From positions 62,001-126,000 of the forward strand of contig CAJTLG010000002.1 in assembly GCA_910577395.1 (NCBI GenBank): a stretch of DNA of 64,000 nt, read 5' to 3'. Below the pieces are notes generated by a model that was not told the origin of the DNA, did no database searches, and saw nothing but the letters and a program-made list of their open reading frames with translations. A program made the translations under genes and the position numbers. The stretch comes from an uncultured Vampirovibrio sp. Lineage in GTDB: Bacteria; Cyanobacteriota; Vampirovibrionia; Gastranaerophilales; Gastranaerophilaceae. This document shows, piece by piece, positions 1 to 8,570 of this stretch (position 1 is its first letter; each line of letters begins with the position of its first letter).

Positions 1-1
1 T

Positions 2-1240
2 TTTTGCGGAGCATACCGGGAGCAATACGGAAATCTTAACGACAAAGGCGCGTCCAATATTGAGGAATTAGCGGAACGCATTAAACCTTTTATGCTTCGA
101 CGTTTAAAAGAGGATGTTTTGGCAGAATTGCCCCCGCTTATTGAAAAAACAATTGAATTAGAACTAACACCAGAAATAAAAAAGGTTTTAGATGAAGAAA
201 ACGAGCTAGAGGAAAATATTAACGAATATTCACCTAATAGCGGCCTGGGCGTTCAAGCAACGGTTAGAAGAAAATTAGGCCTTGCAAAATTATCGCAAGT
301 TTATGAATACATTGAAAACCTATTACAAACAGAAAACAAGATTGTAATTTTTGCATATCACACAGACGTTATAAATAGTATACGCAAACATTTTGCCGGT
401 TATGGCGTTCGTTGCGTCCAGGGCGGAATGGGTGCAAAACTTAAACAAATGGAAGTGGATCTATTTGTAAAAGATAAAAACAGCAGAATATTTTTAGGCC
501 AATTTACCGCTGCCGGGTTTGGGGTTGACGGTTTACAAAAAGTATCAAGTAACATAGTTTTTGCAGAAATAGACTGGGTGCCCGGTAATATGGACCAGGC
601 CAGAGATAGAGTGCGCAGAATGGGGCAAAACAAGCCCGTAGTCGCTCATTATCTGGTTACACCGCAAACGCTAGAGGATAATATATTACAAACAGTTATA
701 AAAAAAGGTAAAGTAATTACCCGATTATTGTCGAACACAAGTAAAACAGAAGAAAAGGAGGAAAACGACATGACAATCGAAATCGAACTAAACAGAATCG
801 CAACAGCTTTAGAGGGTATCGCCGGAATTTTGACGGCATCCGGTAAATGCGAGTGCAACTGCTCTAATGCTCCAGAAGTTGCGGAGTCAAAAACACCGGA
901 GGAAGAACTTAAAAAGAAAGCTCCGGCTAAAAAGAAAGCTCCGGCCGCTAAAGCAGGGGCAGTAGAGCCGGTCCCAGTTGTTGAGGCGGAAATTGTGCCG
1001 GATGTTGACGTAAGCAACGGGTTAGACGATTTATTGGGCGGCGCCGCTCCACAAGAAGAAACAAAACACACTCTTGAAGATGTACGTGTAGCGTTTCAAC
1101 AATGCGTAAAGAAATTCCCTACACAAGCCGAGGGCGTTACTAAATGTAAGGAAATACTTACGAAATACGGCTATAATACGGTCCCAGAAGTAGAGGAAAA
1201 GAACTTTACCACAATTATCAATGAGTTAAAGGCGGTATAA
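2..1240 (+). CDS. SNF2-family phage helicase, C-terminal part, with an in-frame fused small protein
   Basis: The frame is open to the left edge, so the N-terminal helicase lobe is outside the window. The visible part begins with the conserved IKPFMLRRLKEDVL segment and has a complete helicase C lobe (FAYHT, GQFTAAGFGVDG, ARDRVRRMGQ), as in SNF2 proteins of phage replication modules. Helicase homology ends near base 725. The frame then passes through a ribosome-binding leader and continues as a Lys/Ala/Pro-rich protein. I infer that two genes are joined because no stop codon separates them. The helicase is expected to remodel DNA during phage replication. Confidence 0.85.
   Translation, partial: FCGAYREQYGNLNDKGASNIEELAERIKPFMLRRLKEDVLAELPPLIEKTIELELTPEIKKVLDEENELEENINEYSPNSGLGVQATVRRKLGLAKLSQVYEYIENLLQTENKIVIFAYHTDVINSIRKHFAGYGVRCVQGGMGAKLKQMEVDLFVKDKNSRIFLGQFTAAGFGVDGLQKVSSNIVFAEIDWVPGNMDQARDRVRRMGQNKPVVAHYLVTPQTLEDNILQTVIKKGKVITRLLSNTSKTEEKEENDMTIEIELNRIATALEGIAGILTASGKCECNCSNAPEVAESKTPEEELKKKAPAKKKAPAAKAGAVEPVPVVEAEIVPDVDVSNGLDDLLGGAAPQEETKHTLEDVRVAFQQCVKKFPTQAEGVTKCKEILTKYGYNTVPEVEEKNFTTIINELKAV
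725..769 (+). repeat. Phage leader repeat, copy 1
   Basis: Contains TTGTCGAACACAAGTAAAAC followed by a purine-rich stretch with AAGGAGG, 40 bases from GTCGAAC to ATG 770. Nearly the same sequence precedes the starts at 2602 and 5264. Here it lacks the in-frame stop seen before the other copies, so it is translated as part of the helicase frame. Confidence 0.7.
770..1240 (+). CDS. Small phage protein from an internal start (156 aa), unknown function
   Basis: ATG 770 follows a strong AAGGAGG at 755-761. It lies downstream of the same leader that precedes two other phage genes, so independent translation is likely although the frame is continuous with the helicase. The protein starts with a short helix (LNRIATALEGIAGIL), has a CECNC cluster, a low-complexity Lys/Ala/Pro linker, and a folded C-terminal part of about 55 residues containing FQQCVKKFPTQAEGV. 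The layout resembles accessory phage replication proteins that have a disordered linker. No function is assigned. Confidence 0.6.
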   Translation: MTIEIELNRIATALEGIAGILTASGKCECNCSNAPEVAESKTPEEELKKKAPAKKKAPAAKAGAVEPVPVVEAEIVPDVDVSNGLDDLLGGAAPQEETKHTLEDVRVAFQQCVKKFPTQAEGVTKCKEILTKYGYNTVPEVEEKNFTTIINELKAV

Positions 1241-2560
1241 ATGGCACCGAACGGACACAGTACAGTTGGGGCGTCAACATGTGAACGGTGGTGGAATTGT
1301 CCGGGGAGCTGCGCATTGTGCGCAAAGCTCCCTCCGGCGGATACTACACGTTACGCAGCAGAGGGCACAGCGGCGCATTGGTTATGTGAACACGTATTAA
1401 CCAATAAAATCGCTTATAATGCTCAATGGGACGCTACATACATGATAGGGGAGCCAATCGAGGGCGACGATATGCAATTTACTGTAACGGAAGAAATGGC
1501 CGACGCGGTAAATCTCTATGTCGATACTATCCTTGAAGATATAAAACGTATCGGCTGCACCCTACGCGGTAGCCTGGAGGTGGAGGGCAAAGACTCATGG
1601 CAGCATTGGGATAAGAAAACCCAGGAAAGACCTTACCAAAATTGGGTTAATATTGAAAAAGGGTTTGAGTTAAAAGATGTTGACACAGAGGCCCGTGGGA
1701 CTAATGACGCCTCTATATACAGACCTGGCGAAACTCTTATTGTGTATGACTTCAAATACGGTCAAGGAATTGCAGTAGAGGCCCAGGAAAATAAACAAAT
1801 GCTTTATTATGCAATCGGCGCAGCTGGTGATAACTTAATGAAATTTAAAAGCATTGAATTGGTTATTATTCAACCTCGCGCGCAACATCCGCAAGGGCCT
1901 GTTAGACGTTGGATAACTACACCGGAATATGTTGCACAATTTAAAAAGGAATTGCGCAAACATATAGCAGAAACGAGAAATCCAAACGCAATCACTAAAA
2001 CAGGTAAATGGTGCCGATTCTGTAATGCTAAAATGATTTGTCCAGCAATGCGCGATAAATCTTACGAAGTAGCAAAAATTGACTTTGCGCAAGCTCCGGA
2101 AAAAAATATTTTAAAAACTCCAGATCAATTAAGTAAAGAAGAATTAAAGCTATTTTTAGATAACGCAGATTTGCTAGAGAACTATATAGCACAGGTCAAA
2201 GCGTACGCATTTAAAGTATTGGATAATGGCGGAAATATTGACGGCTATAAACTCGTTCGCAGCGGTAAAGCCCATAGAAAATGGAACGGCACAGACGAAG
2301 ATGTAGCCCCAATGTTAGAAATGGAATTGGGTTTAACTCACGACGACCTATATACCAGTAGCCTAAAAACCCCGGCACAGGTTGAAAAATTATTTAAAGG
2401 TGCCGCGAAAAAATCCGCAATAGAAGTCGTAAGCGTATATAGTTTTAAACCGGAGGGTGAATTAAAACTTGTACGTGAGGACGATTTGCGGGAAAAACAA
2501 TTACCGAGTGCCATAACGGATTTTCAAAACGTTAATACGTTAGAGTCATTAGGTATTTAA
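1241..2560 (+). CDS. DUF2800 phage protein, PD-(D/E)XK nuclease fold (Cas4/RecB-like)
   Basis: The ATG directly follows the stop of the preceding gene. The length of 439 aa fits the DUF2800 family, found beside DUF2815 and family A polymerase genes in phage replication modules. The nuclease signature is LIVYDFKYGQG near residues 165-175 (Asp and Lys of the PD-(D/E)XK core). Cysteines occur near the N terminus (CERWWNCPGSCALC) and in WCRFCNAKMICPAM near residues 257-270. That arrangement is like the Fe-S cluster ligands of Cas4/AddB nucleases. The likely role is DNA end processing or recombination during phage replication; the Fe-S cluster is inference. Confidence 0.8.
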   Translation: MAPNGHSTVGASTCERWWNCPGSCALCAKLPPADTTRYAAEGTAAHWLCEHVLTNKIAYNAQWDATYMIGEPIEGDDMQFTVTEEMADAVNLYVDTILEDIKRIGCTLRGSLEVEGKDSWQHWDKKTQERPYQNWVNIEKGFELKDVDTEARGTNDASIYRPGETLIVYDFKYGQGIAVEAQENKQMLYYAIGAAGDNLMKFKSIELVIIQPRAQHPQGPVRRWITTPEYVAQFKKELRKHIAETRNPNAITKTGKWCRFCNAKMICPAMRDKSYEVAKIDFAQAPEKNILKTPDQLSKEELKLFLDNADLLENYIAQVKAYAFKVLDNGGNIDGYKLVRSGKAHRKWNGTDEDVAPMLEMELGLTHDDLYTSSLKTPAQVEKLFKGAAKKSAIEVVSVYSFKPEGELKLVREDDLREKQLPSAITDFQNVNTLESLGI

Positions 2561-2601
2561 TTTGTCGAACACAGTAAAACAGAAAAAAGGAGAAAACAGA
2601 C
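2558..2601 (+). repeat. Phage leader repeat, copy 2
   Basis: TAATTTGTCGAACACAGTAAAACAG is followed by an AAAAGGAGA ribosome binding site before ATG 2602; GTCGAAC to ATG is 38 bases. It begins in the stop codon of the DUF2800 gene. Confidence 0.7.
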
Positions 2602-3168
2602 ATGGCAAATGGAACTGTAAAAGTAGTAACGCCTATATTTAGGGCAAGTTTTGTAAATGTATTCACACCAAGAAAAAACGAACAATCTGGAAAAGATGAA
2701 TACTCTATTAAAATGATTTTCGATAAAGACGAAGATTTTACCGATTTAAAGAAAATCATACAGGAGGCTATCAGAAATAAATGGGGTACAAACCCGCCAA
2801 AAGGTTTAAAAATGCCTCTAAAAAATGGTAACGAAAGCGATCTTGATAAATACCCAGAGGATGAGGATAAAATTATCGCCAATGCTAAAACTTTGCTGGC
2901 GCCTCCGGGGGTTGTTGACGCTCAAATACAGCCAATTATTGATCCGAAAGAAGTATATAGCGGTTGTTATATGAGAGCAACATTAACCGCCTACGCCTAC
3001 GATAAAGGGGGTGGTAAGGGTGTAGCTTTTGGTTTACAAAACCTTATGAAAGTAAAAGACGGCGAGCCACTTACTTCAAGAGCAACAGCAGAGAGTGATT
3101 TTGCCGCATTTGCCGGAGCTTCCGAGCAAACTACCGATACTGACGATATTTTAGGAATCGGCGTTTAG
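2602..3168 (+). CDS. DUF2815 phage single-stranded DNA-binding protein
   Basis: At 188 aa, with an N-terminal beta-rich segment (VVTPIFRASFVNVFTPR) and an acidic C-terminal tail (TTDTDDILGIGV), this matches DUF2815. That family is related to T7 gp2.5-type ssDNA-binding proteins and is nearly always found between DUF2800 and the phage DNA polymerase, as here. An acidic tail is the usual contact point with replication partners. Transcription is probably shared with the flanking genes; translation starts from the repeated leader. Confidence 0.8.
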   Translation: MANGTVKVVTPIFRASFVNVFTPRKNEQSGKDEYSIKMIFDKDEDFTDLKKIIQEAIRNKWGTNPPKGLKMPLKNGNESDLDKYPEDEDKIIANAKTLLAPPGVVDAQIQPIIDPKEVYSGCYMRATLTAYAYDKGGGKGVAFGLQNLMKVKDGEPLTSRATAESDFAAFAGASEQTTDTDDILGIGV

Positions 3169-3180
3169 CGGAGGTGTTAC

Positions 3181-5223
3181 GTGGTAAAAGTTCATTTAGA
3201 CTTTGAAACCCGTAGCAAAATAAGTGTAGTTGATGTGGGGCCATGGCGTTATAGCATGGACCCCTCCACTACCGTCCTATGCTTATGTTACCGGGTTATT
3301 GATGAGAAAACAAAGGAAACAATTAAAGAGGATATAATTACAAAGGAGGATTTTGAAAACCAGTTTGACTATAATGTCATGACTGAGTATGTTGGCCCAT
3401 GCAAAATACCGATATTGTCTATAAGTTCTTTGATAAATTTTGCAAAAGATCCGGAAGTTAGATTTGAGGCGCATAATGCAATGTTTGAATATTGCATGTG
3501 GAATAATGTTTTAGCCCGTTCTTTTGGATTTCCAGAATTGAAAGACTTTAATCGCTGGGAATGTACAGCGTCAAAAGCAGCAACACACGCGCTGCCGAGA
3601 GCGTTGGGAAATTGTGCAATAGCGCTACATTTATCAGTAAATAAAGACGAAACCGGTAAACGTGTTATGATGAAATTGTCCCGGCCTAAAAAACCAAGTA
3701 AAAAAGATCCTACAATATGGTACAATGACGTCGAAGATTTTAAAACTTTGTATGACTATTGCGTCCAGGACGTTGTTGTGGAGTCTGCAATAGATGAGGC
3801 ATTACCACCGTTAAATCCTATTGAACGTGAAATATGGAAACTTGACCAGACTATCAATTCTCGCGGAATAAGAATAGACACCGCAGCACTTGATATTGCG
3901 ATAGATTTTGCACAAAGATTTAAAGACGAATTAAATAATGAGTTATGCAACATAACTGGCGGATTGGTAAACAAGGCCAGCGAAGTTAAAAAACTCACCG
4001 CATATTTACAGGATTTTGTAGATAAAAAAGAATTACCAAATATTAACGCTGCCGTTGTTAAAGAATATTTAAAAAAATGCACAGATTCAAAAATACGTAG
4101 GATATTAGAGATAAGACAACAAGCTGGTAAATCTTCAACCTCAAAACTCGAAACCATTAAAACGTGTATGTGCGAGGATGAAAAAGTCCGCGATATATTG
4201 GTCTACCATGGGGCCTCAACAGGTCGCTGGGCCGGTGCAGGTATTCAAGTACAGAATTTCCCACGTGGCAGTAAAGAATATGACGTCGATACTGTTATAG
4301 AAACCTTAAAAACAAATAACTATGAGGCTTTTAAGTTAATTTATCCTAATGTCGTTGACGCGATAAGCGCAGCGTTAAGAGGTCTTTTAATAGCGGATGA
4401 GGGTAACGACTTAATCGCTGCGGATTTTTCCGCAATTGAGGCGCGCGTTCTTTTTTGGGTCGCGCAATGTAAAGCTGGTCTAAATGCTTTTGTAAACGGT
4501 GAGGATATTTATTGTCTTATGGCGTCCGAGATTTATAAAAGAAAAATATCTAAAAAAGATAAAGACGAGCGCCAATTAGGAAAAACGTGCGTCCTAGGCT
4601 GTGGTTATCAAATGGGAGCCGCAAGATTTAAAGAACATGTAAAGCTATTAACTGGTATGGAAATATCAGAGGCCATGGCTAAATTAACTGTCGATACATA
4701 CCGCTCAACATACCCAGAGGTAGTGGCCTTTTGGTATTCCCAGGAACGTGCGGCCATAAAAGCAGTTAGAGAGTCGGGGCGTTTGATTACAGAGGGCTTA
4801 ATTAAATGGAAAGTCCAAGGGCATTTCCTATATTGTAGATTACCGTCTGGGCGTTGTATAGCTTATTGCGATCCAATCATCAAACCTATTGAAACAAAAT
4901 GGGGTGAAATTAAAGAGCAATTGACCTTTATGGCTGTTAATTCTCTAACAAAAAAGTGGGAGCGTCAGCATACCTACGGCGGCATGATTGCAGAAAATAT
5001 CGTACAAGGAACAGCCAGAGATCTAATGGCCTACGGCATGCTTAATTTAGAGAAAAAAGGTTATAAGTCCGCTATGACAGTACATGACGAGGTTGTAGCA
5101 AACGTATTAAAAGGCACCGGAAGTGTGCAAGAATTTGAAACGATACTCGCAACAACCCCGGAATGGGCCGACGGCTGCCCGGTAAAAGCAGAGGGCTGGC
5201 GTGGAAATAGATACAGAAAATAA
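3181..5223 (+). CDS. Phage family A DNA polymerase with 3'-5' exonuclease domain
   Basis: Starts at GTG 3181 behind a GGAGGTG site, 12 bases after the DUF2815 stop; 680 aa is usual for this phage type. The exonuclease domain opens with HLDFETRS (catalytic Asp and Glu). Polymerase motif A is DFSAIEAR near residues 414-421, motif B is in RQLGKTCVLGCGYQMG, and motif C is VHDEV near residues 633-637. All expected catalytic residues are present. There is no 5'-3' exonuclease domain, as is normal for phage enzymes. It replicates the phage genome with the neighbouring helicase and SSB. Confidence 0.92.
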   Translation: MVKVHLDFETRSKISVVDVGPWRYSMDPSTTVLCLCYRVIDEKTKETIKEDIITKEDFENQFDYNVMTEYVGPCKIPILSISSLINFAKDPEVRFEAHNAMFEYCMWNNVLARSFGFPELKDFNRWECTASKAATHALPRALGNCAIALHLSVNKDETGKRVMMKLSRPKKPSKKDPTIWYNDVEDFKTLYDYCVQDVVVESAIDEALPPLNPIEREIWKLDQTINSRGIRIDTAALDIAIDFAQRFKDELNNELCNITGGLVNKASEVKKLTAYLQDFVDKKELPNINAAVVKEYLKKCTDSKIRRILEIRQQAGKSSTSKLETIKTCMCEDEKVRDILVYHGASTGRWAGAGIQVQNFPRGSKEYDVDTVIETLKTNNYEAFKLIYPNVVDAISAALRGLLIADEGNDLIAADFSAIEARVLFWVAQCKAGLNAFVNGEDIYCLMASEIYKRKISKKDKDERQLGKTCVLGCGYQMGAARFKEHVKLLTGMEISEAMAKLTVDTYRSTYPEVVAFWYSQERAAIKAVRESGRLITEGLIKWKVQGHFLYCRLPSGRCIAYCDPIIKPIETKWGEIKEQLTFMAVNSLTKKWERQHTYGGMIAENIVQGTARDLMAYGMLNLEKKGYKSAMTVHDEVVANVLKGTGSVQEFETILATTPEWADGCPVKAEGWRGNRYRK

Positions 5224-5263
5224 ATTTGTCGAACACAGTAAAAACAGAAGAAAAGAGGTAAAA
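5222..5263 (+). repeat. Phage leader repeat, copy 3
   Basis: AAATTTGTCGAACACAGTAA begins in the polymerase stop codon and leads into AAGAGGT and ATG 5264; GTCGAAC to ATG is 36 bases. Confidence 0.7.
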
Positions 5264-5506
5264 ATGGAAATTACGGTAAAACAGCGTAAACTAGAAAACA
5301 TTGCAGCAGATGTAAATGGGTTAATATCGCAAGCATTAGCAATACAGGGCTCTGTAGAGCGTATAACAATAAATGAAAAACGTTATGAAAATGTCGATAT
5401 TGATTTGCGCGATAATTCTATCGCTTTTGGTTTAGCTGTAAATTTGCAAAAACTTGCAAAACAAGTAAAAAACGATCTTGACGCTTTAATTGAGCGCGGG
5501 GGGTAA
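5264..5506 (+). CDS. Small phage protein (80 aa), unknown
   Basis: ATG 5264 is chosen over an upstream in-frame ATG at 5201 because it follows the repeated leader and an AAGAGGT site, whereas 5201 lies inside the polymerase gene. The protein is mostly helical (LENIAADVNGLISQALAIQ, then LAVNLQKLAKQVKNDLDALI) and has no recognised domain. Its position after the polymerase is typical for small accessory genes of replication modules. Confidence 0.6.
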   Translation: MEITVKQRKLENIAADVNGLISQALAIQGSVERITINEKRYENVDIDLRDNSIAFGLAVNLQKLAKQVKNDLDALIERGG

Positions 5507-5707
5507 ATGGGGAAATTGGCTGAAAAAATGTGGCGTAGTTGTTTGCGCAAAAAGGCTTATCGCTCAAAGCGCATAGCTGAAAAAGTTGCAGCGGATATAA
5601 AACAGGAAAGAGGTGTAACTCTTTATGTATATGGGTGTCCGCTATGTGGCAAGTGGCATTTAACAAAGAAAGAAAGGGGCCAATATGGCAATCAAAGAAA
5701 TATATAA
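5507..5707 (+). CDS. Small phage zinc-ribbon-like protein (66 aa)
   Basis: The ATG directly follows the previous stop codon, so the two are probably translationally coupled. The protein is very basic and ends in CPLCGKWHLTKKE, a Cys-x2-Cys plus His pattern typical of tiny phage zinc-binding proteins. A role in nucleic acid binding is inference. Confidence 0.65.
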   Translation: MGKLAEKMWRSCLRKKAYRSKRIAEKVAADIKQERGVTLYVYGCPLCGKWHLTKKERGQYGNQRNI

Positions 5708-6131
5708 CTCAAAAGACGGCAATAAAATCGAGGCATTAATTTTTGAAAGAATCCAAAAACATATTTTTATGCTTTATTCAATGAAACCTCTACAATGTAT
5801 ATCCATAAGACTTCTGTCTGTTTTAAACTATAAGCATTTTGATGACGGAATCTATTTATATATGGTATCGGAGCATGTTGATTTTATTATGCGTTTTCCG
5901 GAATACATCATTACTAAAATGATTGCGCAAGAATTTTACACGCCTTTTCATGAAGAAAATGTTAGCGCGTTTTTGAAATCGTATATTGATGAAGTTGAAA
6001 AATATAAAAATCTTAAATCTAACGGCGTAGAAATTAAAAATAACGGTGGTAAAGTTCTTTTACAGGTACATTTTAAACAAGAAAAGAAAAATTGGTTAAA
6101 AAGCCTCTTGGAGGGCTTAAAATTATGGTAA
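5685..6131 (+). CDS. Phage protein of unknown function (148 aa)
   Basis: Starts at ATG 5685 behind AAAGGGG and overlaps the previous gene by 23 bases. I recognise no domain. It is a mixed helical protein with a basic, lysine-rich C terminus. Overlaps on both sides put it in the same transcript as its neighbours. Confidence 0.55.
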   Translation: MAIKEIYNSKDGNKIEALIFERIQKHIFMLYSMKPLQCISIRLLSVLNYKHFDDGIYLYMVSEHVDFIMRFPEYIITKMIAQEFYTPFHEENVSAFLKSYIDEVEKYKNLKSNGVEIKNNGGKVLLQVHFKQEKKNWLKSLLEGLKLW

Positions 6132-6613
6132 GAGTTTTAGGTATTGATCCAGGAGCACATGGCGGGTTTTGTTTCCGAGATACGTCCCACGAACAGTATG
6201 TGGATGCCTATGCTTTTAATAAACTTACGCCGCACGATATTGCTGGGATTATACAAAATGAAAAGGAAATATGTAAAATTTGCGGTATGCAAATAAAAGC
6301 ATATATTGAGGAGGTCCACTCAATGCCTCGCGACGGCAAGGCCTCCGCCTTTTCCTTTGGTAAAAATTTTGGAATGTGGCTAGGGATTTTGACCGCTTTA
6401 GGAATACCGTACGAGGAAGTATTGCCGGCAAAGTGGCAAGTCGGGTTAAAATTACGAGTACGAGGTATGGATTACCGCGATAAGAAAAAAGCGCTAAAAG
6501 AAATTGCGCAAAAGAAATTTCCGGAATTAAATTTAACTCTGGATACCTGCGACGCTGTACTAATTGCAGAGTACGGATGTCGAACAATTATAGAAAATAA
6601 TTTTAAAAGATAA
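6125..6613 (+). CDS. RuvC-like Holliday junction resolvase of phage type
   Basis: The protein opens with VRVLGIDPGAHGG, the RNase H-fold first strand with catalytic Asp. IEEVHSMPRDG (catalytic Glu) and CDAVLIAEYG (C-terminal Asp) follow, together the RuvC active site. ATG 6125 is preferred over 6092 because homology begins right there and a TTGGAGGG site lies upstream. It overlaps the previous gene by 7 bases. Expected role: resolving branched DNA in phage replication or packaging. Confidence 0.85.
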   Translation: MVRVLGIDPGAHGGFCFRDTSHEQYVDAYAFNKLTPHDIAGIIQNEKEICKICGMQIKAYIEEVHSMPRDGKASAFSFGKNFGMWLGILTALGIPYEEVLPAKWQVGLKLRVRGMDYRDKKKALKEIAQKKFPELNLTLDTCDAVLIAEYGCRTIIENNFKR

Positions 6614-6643
6614 TCAAGCCGCCGCTTTTTAGCGGCTTGATTT
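6612..6643 (+). terminator. Terminator after the phage replication module
   Basis: The 11-bp stem AATCAAGCCGC/GCGGCTTGATT encloses a T-rich loop and starts two bases before the end of the RuvC-like gene. The T-run after the stem is short. Confidence 0.6.
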
Positions 6644-6644
6644 G

Positions 6645-6681
6645 AACATGTCGAACATAAAAAACAATTGAGCTTAAAATA
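6645..6681 (+). repeat. Degenerate phage leader repeat, copy 4
   Basis: ACATGTCGAACATAAAAAAC lies 32 bases upstream of ATG 6682. It shares GTCGAACA and the A-rich tract with copies 1-3 but lacks a good ribosome binding site. Confidence 0.45.
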
Positions 6682-6846
6682 ATGGATAACAAGAGGGATA
6701 TAATCAAAGTTGACAAAATAGGAAAACTGGATCAAGAATTTATTGCAAGGGCGTTTTTACCTTTAGTAGAGGACTTTTTTAAAAAGCCTGGTGTTAAAGA
6801 AGATTACGAAAAATGGCTAAAAAACCATAATAAAATTTCTGTTTGA
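6682..6846 (+). CDS. Small phage protein upstream of the serine recombinase (54 aa)
   Basis: The 54-residue frame contains FIARAFLPLVEDFFKKPG, a pattern I associate with short proteins encoded just before phage serine recombinases. It ends 14 bases before the recombinase ATG, and the GAGGT at its end can serve as the recombinase ribosome binding site. No function is known to me; the position suggests a recombination accessory role. Confidence 0.5.
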   Translation: MDNKRDIIKVDKIGKLDQEFIARAFLPLVEDFFKKPGVKEDYEKWLKNHNKISV

Positions 6847-6860
6847 GGTATATTTGTAAT

Positions 6861-8443
<1,583 letters not shown>

Positions 8444-8487
8444 GCGCATTCTCAGTACCAACGCGCACCAAGGTGCTTTATTGATTT

Positions 8488-8535
8488 TTAGAAAGCTTTC
8501 GCTTTCTAAGGCCACCTGAGCTAGCAGCCCGCGCA
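8488..8535 (-). other. tRNA-Ile 5'-end copy plus hairpin in the tRNA leader
   Basis: Bases 8512-8535 repeat exactly 24 bases of tRNA-Ile (8425-8448: five upstream bases, the acceptor strand and D arm to the loop). On the tRNA strand this is followed at 8488-8509 by a 9-bp hairpin TTAGAAAGC/GCTTTCTAA closed by a GAAA tetraloop. The whole lies between the inferred promoter and the tRNA. A similar arrangement precedes tRNA-Val. Confidence 0.8.
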
Positions 8536-8541
8536 AGTTCT

Positions 8542-8570
8542 AAATTACCATAGACAAAAATCAAAATCAA
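8542..8570 (-). promoter_or_regulatory. Candidate promoter of tRNA-Ile
   Basis: On the minus strand TTGATT (8565-8570) and TAATTT (8542-8547) are 17 bases apart with an upstream TGG (extended -10). The predicted start, near 8535, is the first base of the tRNA 5'-end copy. The promoter begins right at the argS stop codon. Confidence 0.5.

Noticed and set aside
649..1071. 140-codon minus-strand frame
   Set aside because: Lies opposite the phage genes, with Ser/Thr/Ala low complexity reflecting the Lys/Ala/Pro linker; no ribosome binding site.
8512..8535. tRNA-Ile 5'-end copy as the prophage's second attachment site
   Set aside because: It matches the 5' end, on the side away from the prophage, while the prophage joins the 3' end. 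A matching layout at tRNA-Val has no integrase nearby.
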